This document shows positions 45,045 through 56,900 of a stretch of DNA of 64,000 nucleotides, in pieces. The stretch's first letter is position 1. The number at the start of each line of letters is the position of its first letter. The position numbers and the translations under genes are program-made. Origin of the DNA: Xestospongia bergquistia (taxonomy: Eukaryota; Porifera; Demospongiae; Haplosclerida; Petrosiidae); contig OZ014418.1 in assembly GCA_963965975.1 (NCBI GenBank), positions 818,501-882,500 on the forward strand, read 5' to 3'. The notes below the pieces were generated by a model that did no database searches, was not told the DNA's origin, and saw only the letters and a program-made list of their open reading frames with translations.

Positions 45045-46484
45045 TTATAGCTGTTGCCTCATACGGTAGTTGGCCTGACCAATATGAACCTCGTTGACCT
45101 CGGCTTTACGATTGACACGTTCCAATTGTTTATTCTGTCTGTCCAACTCATCTCCCATATCTACGGCAATACCATGGAGATTATCTAGAATGTTACCAAC
45201 AGCACTGGATAGAGAAAGAAATAGGTTTTAAGACAATGAAAGCTGTTTACAAGAAGAGAACTTACACCATAATGATACAACTACTTTGTCAAGAGGATAA
45301 TGATTACTTTTACAATAATCTACACATTTATTTAGTTGACATAGTTTATAAGACAACAACAGTCATGTGATGTGTGTATTTTTGCTCTAGGCTTACCATA
45401 GAATACAAACACAACACAACAGAGGATGAATACATAATAGTTTATTAAGTCAATTTAATTAGTATCATTATAATTACTACATACTTACTACCTGAACTGT
45501 TAACAACTATTGATTATCTGTATAAAAGAATGCAATAACAATGCTGAAAATTAATAAAGCTATTGTATTATATGTTAGTAAGTAAACACAATTACTACAG
45601 ACACTTTCCTTATAATAATGACAATCGCTAAACTATGTTAGATTCACTTACCCAAGATTTTGATCCATCTCATCCTCTCTTTCGTCTCCTGTCACTCTCT
45701 TAATATAGCCTCCTTGACCTCCACTGCCTCCAACTTGTCGTGGCTGACTAGTAACGACATTATCATCTTCTTTGGCTTTACTGCCGTAAGTTTTTTTGTA
45801 GGTTTTTGACTTCTGCGGGTTTTGTGAAAGTAGAGTGTAACCCCCACGACGCTGAAAATTAACCACCACACAAACACCAGCTAATTTTAACCCTTTGCAA
45901 AGTTCATGTCGTGTGAGTGTTGTAAGCATTTAGTGTACAATAATTGTCAGTTATATTTTAACAGTGCCAAGTTGTATGCATAAAAGTGTGCGTCATTGTA
46001 AAGTCAAAAAGTTGACGGGAGGCTATTACACTTAATCCCCGAAATTAAAGGAGTCTACCCACTATTGTAATGAGTAAATACATACATAGCATAGTGCTAA
46101 AAAATAGAGTGCTGACAGATTGTACCATTTGTTTGCTGAGTCTTACCGTGACACTTCTTGGCCCACCTCCACAAGGACAAGTACAACAACCACAGATCTT
46201 TTCCAACTCTCGAAGATTCTTATCAGTTCTCTTAAGATCAACATTCATTTCATCAAGTCTCCTCTCTACGTTATCAATCTTCTCACCTATTATAATAAGT
46301 TAGTACAGTTTGAAAAGCGTAATCATTGCAACTGACCCTGTTCATTTAGGGTTACTAATGTGTCCACACCAATTTGATTCGTTTCCTCTGCTACGCGCAA
46401 CATGCGCCTCGTTGAATCTAATGTCTCATCTGTTACTTGATCAATTCGTTGATCCAAACGTCTAAGATCGTCTTCGTCTGCCAT
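45045..46484 (-). CDS. SNAP-25-like Qbc-SNARE, copy A
   Basis: Four exons (46337-46484, 46147-46286, 45652-45851, 45045-45204) give 215 residues. Two SNARE motifs: Qb in RRMLRVAEETNQIGVDTLVT with zero-layer Gln in LNEQGEKI, and Qc in NILDNLHGIAVDMGDELDRQ with its zero-layer Gln in DRQNKQ. The linker starts with ICGCCTCPCGGG, a palmitoylation-type cysteine cluster as in SNAP-25/23; SNAP-29 and SNAP-47 lack it. A conserved GYIKRVTGDEREDEMDQNL segment precedes the second helix. It mediates vesicle fusion with the plasma membrane. Intron positions are identical in the neighbouring copy, showing a tandem duplication. Confidence 0.96.
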
Positions 46485-46780
46485 AGTGTCGTTAACTTCA
46501 AGACTGCTGAAAAAAGGGTCGTTGAAAGAAAGTGACAGCTGCTCTAGTATACGGAGAAGTATCCTGACCAAGTTATGTACTTAATGTCATCGTTCCATTT
46601 TTAACCCCTATTGAACTATCTACCACAGATTTATCTTTCCTTGTATGTACTGTATCAATTTTCATTAAATTTATTGATATTGTTGTAATAACAAAAAATC
46701 ATAATATATTTAATCACAAAACATAATTAAAACAGGATTATTGATAAAGTTTATGGGAGAACAATATGCCACAATTTTTA

Positions 46781-47931
46781 TCAGAGTAGATGCTCCAAAC
46801 GATGGGTACTGTGTACAAGATGACCCTCGGTGTCCTCAGCTGTGTCATTAAGCTCTTCTAGATCTTTATTTTGTCTGTCTAACTCACTACCCATTTCAAC
46901 AGCAATACCTCCAAGATTGTCTAAGACCTTGCTCACAGCACTATATCAAAAAAACAAACACTGTTGTAAAAGTATATTTTTATAACTGTTTACAAACTAC
47001 TCTGGTTGTCTGACATAGTTAGTATGTAGTCTTGTGTAGTCATGTCATTAAGAGCAGAGGTGGCTATGCAAGAGCATTATTATTTTTTAATGATTACGGA
47101 ATAATATAGTACTTGTTCATATTCTCTTTAAATATAATTATGTTATAAATTTTTTGCTAACAAAATTTATTATAGGCAACACAATAGTACTGACACAAAC
47201 TTGTAACAGTATTGAGCATGTTTAGACAGCTTGATTAATAAAAAAGTATTTAGAATATTAAACTTACCCAAGATTTTCATCAATCTCATCTTCTCTTTTA
47301 TCACCTGTCACTCTCTTGATAAAGCCACCCTGTCCATTACTGCCTCTACCTTGTTGTGGCTGATCAGTAATAATCTCCATGTACCCTTTGTCCTCTTTCT
47401 TACAATGACTACGATGCTAAAAACAACAACATCAAACTAAATTTTAACTCTTTGTTAGCAATTAGTCTTGTATAGTAGATAAGTAGACAGGGAAGCATGT
47501 TGATTTGATTAATCATCTAAATTAAAGGGCTCTACCCAAAATGAACCCAATAAGTACATAGTAGCTAGCAGCTAATTCTTAATTTCTTACCAAGCCACCT
47601 CTTTGTCTGCCTCCAAAAGGTGGACAGACACAACAGCCACAGACCTTTTCCATTTCTCTAATATTACTATCAGCTTTACCTAGGTCTACTTTCATTTCGT
47701 CAAATTTTTGCTTGACATTGTGAATCTTCTCTCCTATTTAACATATAGTGTAAAATATGAAATGGACAATCATTTCAGCTGACCTTGCTCGTTTAAGGTT
47801 GTTAACGTATCTAGTCCAATTTCATTCGTTTCCACTGCTACTTTCAACACGCGCCTCGACGAATCTAGCGTCTCGTTAGTCTCTTCATCGATTCTTTGAT
47901 CCAAACGTCTAATCTCATTTTCATCTCCCAT
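46781..47931 (-). CDS. SNAP-25-like Qbc-SNARE, copy B
   Basis: Four exons (47784-47931, 47591-47733, 47268-47416, 46781-46940) give 199 residues. It is paralogous to copy A over its whole length, with the same intron phases. Qb: RRVLKVAVETNEIGLDTLTT and LNEQGEKI; cysteine cluster VCGCCVCPPFGG (one Cys fewer than copy A); GFIKRVTGDKREDEIDENLG; Qc: NLGGIAVEMGSELDRQNKDL. The linker between the cysteines and the Qc helix is shorter than in copy A and holds no obvious motif. It stands upstream of copy A on the same strand, with 296 bp between the coding parts. Confidence 0.96.
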
Positions 47932-48654
47932 TGTGCTGTTAGAAATACCCAAAACTACCGCTGTGTGTGGCAGCTAAGATCAGGAAAGGAGGGCTAGTAG
48001 CCACCGGATTCACTTTCATATTTATTCAAAATAATTATCAAGCTTAGGTTAGGTATGAATTAAGCAAGATTATTAGCCGAAGAAAGTGATCCAAATTTTA
48101 ACCCCTTCTTATGCATTCTCTCACGTGAGCAGAAGTTGCATTTGATTGTTTGTCTGGAAGATCTAAAGGAACTGTTATAAAGTTCGATAGAAGGAAGAAA
48201 AGATAATGAAGAAGACTGTTTAGATAAGATTTTTATTTGTTGTAACATAAAAAAGAGACAATAATATCTGAGTGTTGTAATAATGATGTCATAAACCTGT
48301 TCCATTGCTACAGAGTAACTCTCTAATATTTATGTCAATGTCACATGAATATGATATACAGCCACACCTTCTATTGTCACGTGGAGTTCAACTTTCTAAT
48401 GATATAACTGGTGTTTCTTGAAAATTCAGAAGTTATTGCAAAACAAAGCATTTTTTAACTGTTGGTTTTCCTGATGTTTTCTGTTTTCATTGTTCTTCAC
48501 CAAGGTTCCAAGGAGTTGGTAAACTATCTGCTACCTACTTAGTACTATATTTGTGTGTGTGTGTGTTGTGCTTAATTAAGAAACTAAATTTGAATGGCCT
48601 ACATTTTAACCACAAACACGCTACATTAATAATTTTTAATTTAATGTAAGGGGT
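47932..48654. other. Intergenic region upstream of SNAP-25 copy B
   Basis: No recognisable gene. A minus-strand ORF at 48060-48305 has no similarity that I know and no splice context. A short GT run lies at about 48553-48566. Confidence 0.4.
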
Positions 48655-49740
48655 GGAAAGATTGGAGTTTTAGTGGACAGACCTCAGGTAATCATTGGAC
48701 CCGAAGGTAGAGTCATGGGAAGAGGAGAAGTTGGAACTGATAATACCGACATGTTCTCAGGTGGAATGTCTTCAACATGTAGGAACCTCTCCTGTTAATT
48801 TTACTCAATGTAATATCTCTTGTAATTTATTTATTCATCCATTATCTAGCCATGTATCTATTTTCTCTATCCATCCATATTTAGTTACTAATCGTAGATT
48901 GTTTTAATGTCAAACAGATGATATGTTAGGTACAACTGGAGGTCTAGGATGGAAGTGGTCTTGGAAGTGGTGCTGACATGTTTGATCAACCCTACAGAGT
49001 CAACAAGGATCTAGACTGTTTTTCTCTTATTGCTGGCTATTGTGTCTTTGAATGTAAATGACAATGTGATTTTCAAGTGAATCCAAGTATTATTGGAGAT
49101 TGTTTTGATGTGAGTGTGTCTTCATTCATGTGTAATTTATTTGCGAATAATGCAACAAAGTGAGTATAGACTATAGAGTATTGTTGGAACCACATTATCT
49201 TTCATTGTAAATACAAACTAATTATATCCTGAGTAATTCTCAAATTAAGTGATGCTAAAAATTTCACTGAACTTTCTAACCATTACTATAGAGTATGTAT
49301 ATAGTACATTATGTGAATTGATAGTCTTAATTACTAGGATCATGTTGGTATAGATGACTCTTCTTTAGTCAAGTGTGTTATCTCTACAGTCAGTATTTTC
49401 TATTGATTTTCACTTTATGACATCAACTAATAATAATATATTTATAGTCTATTAAAATAATAATTATAATATAATTGGATTCATTGTGACAGCTTTTAAT
49501 GAGTCCACTACATATTTTAGTACTAGTGTTATAGAGTACATCCATTCTGAGAATAATGGATCAGGTGACAACAAATAGAAGTGTTCGTGTTTCTGGATGT
49601 GCTAGAGGAACAATGGGTGGAGTCAATGGAACTAGTCTATTTTCTGGTAAAGGAACATGTAATAAAGATTGTATATGTCATTTGTATATATTACACTGCT
49701 TGTGTAATATTGAAAGTAAAGTGAGAGAGACAGGTTAGTA
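48655..49740 (+). pseudogene. Unrecognised decayed or mis-read coding locus, Gly/Cys-containing
   Basis: Several plus-strand segments look coding but do not join cleanly. One at about 48655-48760 has the motif GTDNTDMFSGG. One at 48944-49050 (GLGSGADMFDQPYRVNKD, DCFSLIAGYCVFEC) ends in an in-frame stop and continues with further cysteines (FQVNPSIIGDCFDV, SSFMCNLFANN). Another at 49556-49738 has GCARGTMGGVNGT and a CNKDCICH cluster. The repeated G-x-G-x-DMF motif suggests a repeat protein. Stops between segments suggest a pseudogene, though unplaced introns are possible. No family assigned. Confidence 0.3.
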
Positions 49741-50930
49741 TACCCGACCTAATTATTATTATATTTATATTTATTGTTATTTTATTATATTGTCATATAC
49801 TATTATTAATATTAACTGACAATATACATTACAAACAATAAAGTTAATTTATTATTACAATACTGTGTGTACTCCCAATATGATATTGTGAGTAATAGAA
49901 GAATTAATTACAGTGACATCATTAACTATTACAACTAATAAACTTAATATACTACTCCCAGAGTACTATAAGTTAAGTATGACTGTATTAATTAAAATAT
50001 TAAACATCATAGCTTATATCAACTGTCCTATTTACAATGTTAGTTAAGCCCCAGCAATTTAATATAGCACTAACAATCTTAAGACCTTTTTACAATAATA
50101 TTTCTTTTGTATTAGAAGTGGAATAGGAATGAACACAAGATTAGAGGTGGGAATGAGGATAGGTACAGGAATGTTAATTAAGATGGGGCTAGGTGGTGAA
50201 ACCCCTCAAGCCTTTTCTGTAAGTTATATTATCTGGTTTTAAATTAGTATGAAGTATTGTAATCATAAATTAATAGTAATAGTTATTAATCATTGTCAAT
50301 TATCTATTTCTATAAATTATATTTCTATATTATAATAATTATGGTATAGCTTACCATAGGAAATGATGTCATCATTAAATCTGGTCTATTGTTTATATTT
50401 ATACTCCTCTCTATTGTATTACTACTGATATGAGATAATATGAGAATAAAGGTTTAGAGGTAAATAGAATGAATGGACAGAATGACAGATGAATGGATAG
50501 ATGTTATGAATTAATTGACATAATGTATTGATAACAAACAATATGAGGTAACAATTACTAGATTATATTGGTATATTAAATGTATTATGTATGATTGTAG
50601 GAATTGAGATTTGAGGACTACTTGTATAAGAGACAATAAATATGTCTACAACAGAGAACAAACAAAAAGGAGATTATACTCACAAGAGGAAGGAACAAAG
50701 GAGACACTTTAACCTTTATCTAGTTTGAGTTGTTATAATTAATATTAAACATTATTATAATTCATTGTTATTATCACTAGCTGTTTTTATATATGTATGT
50801 GTCATTAAGTACAGTTTTTTTCACTTTCAGTGCTGTAGGTTTTTTGGTTAGCATATCATGATTCATAGCTGTCACAATAGGGTGGGGCAGTATTAAATAT
50901 TTACGAGCCCCACCCTTCTTTGTGACCACA
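49741..50930. other. AT-rich region upstream of the Death-domain gene
   Basis: Mostly AT-rich with no convincing ORF. A short Gly/Met-rich open stretch at 50115-50222 may belong to the decayed locus upstream. Promoter-proximal GGGTGGGGC (50881) and GCCCCACCC (50908) elements lie within 50 bp of the next start and form an inverted pair. Confidence 0.4.
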
Positions 50931-53900
50931 ATGGTTGACTCACTCGAAAGCTACAGGAAAGCCGTTATTGATACGTTTAATTCTCAATATGCCAACCTCA
51001 GTTCAGCTCTACAAGGATGTATGACAAAATTTATGGAGGAAGCATTTGCTGTTAAGCTGATATCTGAGTCTGTTATGAGAAGCGAGAATTTTGCTGACAT
51101 AGCTAATGAATTTAAAACTGGATTGAAGTTGATGAAGACTGTAGAGGAAATACAGACACATTGTCATTGTCTTGTTAGAATTCTTGAGGATCTTGGTGGA
51201 CCAGCAGCAACTGTTGGTAGTAATCTTGCTACAGAGCTGTCAACTTTAGCTGCACAGTATTGTGGTATGTCATGTTAGAGTGTATTAATTGGAGATCATG
51301 TTTAGGAACTTGTGCAAAAATTTTTGAAAATTCCACTGTTATGGAACTAAACAAGCTTTAGTTATAATGTCATAGTTAACACTAGTGTTATTTAGTTTCA
51401 TCCCCAGACTGTATACCCCCTTGGGGAGACTTGCTTCAAATTCTTGGTCCTAGTGTCATTAGCATGATCTGAGTGATCATATGACCTTGAGAAAAAAATA
51501 TGTGATTGCCACAAATTGATGCCTCTTAGGAGTGCTGATGTAACAAATGTTTTTATGCATTTCTTTTATTGAAAGGATATTTACTATATTATTAATAGAA
51601 TGCTATAATGATGTTATAACATGTAGTTGACCATCATGTGGTTTGATGTTATCATTAATTTCAAATACAGACTTTATAATTTTAAGAAATGCTTCGTCAA
51701 GAACTGTAGTTTGTAATCTCAGAATTATCATGATTATCTATTATTGATTTCTCAAAAAATTTCTGTGTCAAATGACCATCTGTTACTTGTCATGTGACGA
51801 CTATCTGTTACTTGTCATGTGACTATCTGTTACTTGTCATGTGACCATTAGTATATGATTGGATGGAGTTGACATGTCATATTGATGACACTAGGACCAA
51901 AATTTTGAAGCAAATATACCAGATTGCCTTTCACCCAGGGTATATGACAGTCTGGGGACAAGATTATAAGTCAATACTATGATGAACTATACTTGTAAAT
52001 TACCAAGTGACCATTCATTACTTGTAAATGTAGTTCTTGTGTGACTTTGTGATCATTCCATTTCTATTGTTTTATATTACATTTCATTTCCTGTTAATAG
52101 TGAAATATTCTATTACAGTTATTAATAGTATTCATATCAAAAACACTAATAGTGTTTGTATATATCATAATTGAAATATTATACTTATAGTGTATGAAAA
52201 TTTATACAGTACTGGTAGGCGGGGCTATTTATATGATAGCTATAATTGTATCATTGTAGGAAGGTAGTTATAAACAAGAGATAATACAAATTTGTAACCT
52301 TACTTTAATTAACATTGTAATAATTAATATGTTATTTTAACAACCAACTTGTAGTTTACATAAGTGGTTACTATGGAATCCATAAATTAATATAAATTAC
52401 TTATTATATAATTTGTTGTTGTGTTATTATAAAGTAACTAGTTAAAGTAATAATATTAATTTTCATAATGTTAACTTTCACATTTATCTATACTGATGAT
52501 AGTCACACAAACAGTTAAATAATCATCATATTATGAGATATTGATCAGTTCTAGTATCATTATAAATCATTTAAAGTACTGATATATTATCATGTTATAC
52601 ACTATATATTGTAATTAGGGTGTGTCTCAATGGTCATAGCTTTTCCTAGTGAGATATTGACCCCACCCATTAGTGTATAATCTCATATAACTAGTAAATA
52701 TACTAATTTATATAATTATAATTATATATTAAAGTAATACTTATATTGTCTTTAACATAATATTATTGTAATATCTTTTTAATTACATTAGATCTTTCAA
52801 GTCTATTCAGTCAGTATGGTCTATCATATGAAGAAGTAGATAAAGAGTGTGATGATGGAGTTTTCATTGAGGTCTCACAACATATGAATGATGACTATAT
52901 AACAGCTGGTCATTGTCTTAATTTATCGACAGAACGAGTTCATAGTATTTCACAAAGTGATAAAAGTGATGTAGAAAAGAAGAACGAGTTGTTGTGGACA
53001 TGGAAAAGAAAGAATGGGAGTGGAGCTAGTTACAAAGAATTGGTGAAGTCTTTCTTAAAAATGGAAGATCGTTTTGTCGCTGAATCTATATTAAAATATC
53101 TTTCAAAGAGAATGACATCATTGCCACAAACAGTGATGTTTCACCTTGCCCCAGAGAAAGCTAAAATTCATTATCCAAACTGGAAAGATTTGACAGTGAG
53201 TGACCAGGAGGCAGTGAGAAACCAGCTAATGGATGACAATCGTGATGTCCGTAAAGCTTATACATTTTTTGTTGTTAAACTTATACATTCATTTATAAAA
53301 CGTGAAGTTGACCCAAAAATTATTCAATCAACCGTGCGTAGTTACAACACTTCAGAAGGTCACCAACAACAACCAATTGTGTTTGATTTTAGAAGAGATG
53401 ACAGTATTTCTGATGTCTTTTCCGAGTTGTCCAAATACTGCACATGGTTTAACTATGATTCACTTCAAGTAATAGTTGAAGCTTTGGGAGATGAATCTGA
53501 AAGGATGTGTTTAAAGGAATATGAAGATAAACATCTCATTCCTTATTTAAAACGCTCCATTTTTGAGATACCGTGTGCTCCTCCACACACTCAATCTCAA
53601 CGTACCGAACTTCTTCTTAAAGTGTCTGCAGATGTCATAACTGGAGGAGAAGTAAAAGCTATTCAACGTAACCTTGCCAAATTACTGGGTTTTCAAAGTA
53701 GTGCTATCTTACACTTCCATGATTACAATGAAGGCTGTATTGAATTAGTATTTAGTCTTCCTACAGTAGTATTGAAGAATAGCTCTCCTAAATCCAAGCT
53801 GTTCACTTACATTGAATGGGAGAAGTCAAGTCACTCTTACAAAGTTAATGTTGATCTAGTGACTGTATTGTAAGTATTATTTTAAATATATTCTCACTTT

Positions 53901-56900
53901 ATGACCATATTTCAGAACATATTCTGATAAACCAGAAGTATCTCTACTTGTTAAGTTGCTGCATGAAAAAGAGGATGCTCTTAATGAACTTTTAGAGAGA
54001 GAAAAGACAAAACAAAGTTAGTTATTTTATATATTCTGACTAATACTACATTGTGAAAAGATATACGTATGTACTTAGACCACACCTATAGTACATAATG
54101 TTGTCAAAGAATATAATATTTTAATTTTAATATTTCTTATAAATGGAAATAGAATCTGATGACATGGAATTATGTGAGCCAATTGTTATGCAGTCATCAT
54201 TATCCAATATAAAGTATATGGAGGATCTTATTGAACATGAACCAGTGTATCATATGGAAACTTTTTACACTAGTAGTAGTGGTTTAAAACGAAAAGGTGA
54301 TCATAATTTGGAAGATGAAACACCATCAAAGAAACAATGTAAGTATAAGATATACATAAGATAGTTTGTTAAGTTAGTGTAATATGTATTATCAAAGTCC
54401 ATTTTATCTGTTATACTTAGTATTATTTTAGTCAATTATTATTTAAGATTTAGGGTTTGAGTTTAGAAGTTCAGAGTTTGGTTGATACTTTACATAATAA
54501 ACATTGACTCACTGTTTTTATGGTTGCTTAGCAACATTTGTATCAGTATAGTTTGTTCTGCGTACAACCTTTTACTACAACAAGTATCGCTTACATAGCT
54601 ACTGGTTTACACTCAGGCTACATATATACCTCTGTATAGTTATATGCCTTTTCATTGATGGCTAATAATAATCAGCTCTCTACTATATCTTGTATATTTT
54701 ATTTAGTACTCGGACACAGTATGGACAGGGAAAGACCACAAGATCAATCATCAACTGACACTTCATCAGGTACATGTACATTAATGGAGATATAACTATG
54801 TACCTAATGTAAACAGAGAAGATGAAACTATTAGAGAAAATGAGTAAGGCAAAGACCTTAGAGATAGAAAAGTTAACCAGATATAAAGAAAGTGAGCTAT
54901 AATACTGATAGTAGTACATACCATATATGGTTATGTTCTATAGCTACTAATAAAGTGTTAGTAGAGAAACAAGAAAAGATTGAGGCATTACAAATGGAAA
55001 TAAAATCACCAAATGTAGAAGTAATGGAGAGAGAAGAAAGTGGAATCAGTCAGTTAATGGAGAAGATTAAAGGTAAGTAAAATAGAAAATGTTATGACAC
55101 GTTTTCTAACTTTAAAGTACCATTTCAAACATTGACACTTAATAATGTAAATTTTTACACTTTAAAAACAAATGGATATCAGCTGAGTTTATACAGCCTC
55201 AATAAGATTTTTAACTTTTGTAAAGACTGTCTTTATATCAGAATTAGTTTTAAAAAACTTCTAAGTTATACAGAGAAATACTTCTCCAGATTATCACCTC
55301 ACGTGTTTATAGGAAGTTACATATCTGCAGTACCACAATGGTAATATGATATAAGATTCATATTATGAATACACTGTATTACTAATTAACTTGTATTTTA
55401 TAAACTTACCAAGGCTGTTTCATTAGTATACCTAATCCCTTTCTTGATAGAAAAGAGCTACCTATGCAACCAAGAATATTTCACACTACAAAACTACAAT
55501 TGTTCTACATAAATCAATTAACATTATAATTATCGTTAATATAAATTATTGTAGATCCAAGAATTTTTGAATCAAAATTAAAGAAGACGATGTCATCAGA
55601 AGTTAGTCAATTAAAGTCTACACAGACAGGTGAGAACTTAACAGATATTATGATCACATGAACACATATTGAGAAAAGAGCATAAAACTTCCACATCATT
55701 GATTAAATGTCAAGTAAAGGTCTAAAGTGATACAAGGTTGGGAGAGCTATGGTATCAATTTTAATAAGTTATTGATCTAAATATAGTAACAATAATCATA
55801 GAGCTCTGTACATGTGACTTAGTAGAATGGATGGTATTTCATGCTGCTTTCATTGCTTGTCTTTTCTCATTATGTGTTCCTGTTATTATATATAATTATT
55901 ATGTTTAAATCTAATATAAATATACATGTGTTGTACATGTGCTTTGTATTATATAGAATTACAGAAGGAGCTACAATCATTACAAGAGATAATAACATCT
56001 CTTACTTTACAATTAAGAGAGAAAGAGGAAAGAAATGTTCATTTAACAGAGAATATAAAAGGTATATTAACAACATGTATAGCTCTTTACTTTATCTATT
56101 GTAGATCTGAGGTCTAGGATATTAGAGGTGAGAGATCTCCTTAAAACTAGTCATCCAAAGCTAAGTCAAAAACTTGAGGAACCACTTACTAGCAAACAAG
56201 AAGGTATATGTACACCTGTTCTTTATATAACTTATCTACTCCTGTACATTCTTTATCACTTCATATTTCAGACATAGAAGCATATGAGTTGGTTGACAAG
56301 ATGAAAACACTAGAGGACCTCACATCTACCGTCCAAGAAAGAGAAGGTAACTACTCAAAATGTACAACATCTTATATTGTGTATTGTATAGCTACTGACA
56401 GACAACAAGAGATTACAAAATTACAGGAGATGATTAGTTCACTAACTCTTCAATTGACAGAGAAAGATAAAATCATTACTCAGTTAACATCAAAAGATAC
56501 AGATGAGGAGGAAAGCCAAGAGGAATCATCAGATGATGAAGAACTACCAGGTAAGCTGTCATTATAACTTTAGTAATATTTAAAACATATGATTAAGCTA
56601 CAATGTATATATGGTACAGTATGTAGTGGTTTGTAGCACACTCTTACAACATATGATAACTCATTAATTTCACATACAACAACTGTATGTGAAATTTATT
56701 ACATGAAGACACAAGTCTATTTCATTAGTTGCTTTCATCATCACTACCTGTTGTTAATATTGAGTAAGAATGAGTAATGGATTCATCATTGATGACTCAG
56801 TAACATAAAAATACAACTATCAAATATTTCTCAGTAATCTATAATAGATCTCTTCAAGATACTTTCTTCAAGATACTTTCACAGCTTGAGTATAATGTAC

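Noticed and set aside
48060..48305. Minus-strand 81-residue ORF
   Set aside because: No recognisable motif, no splice context, and composition like the surrounding intergenic DNA.
50922..50930. Upstream start for the Death-domain gene
   Set aside because: The open frame there begins with GTG; the first ATG in a sensible context is 50931.
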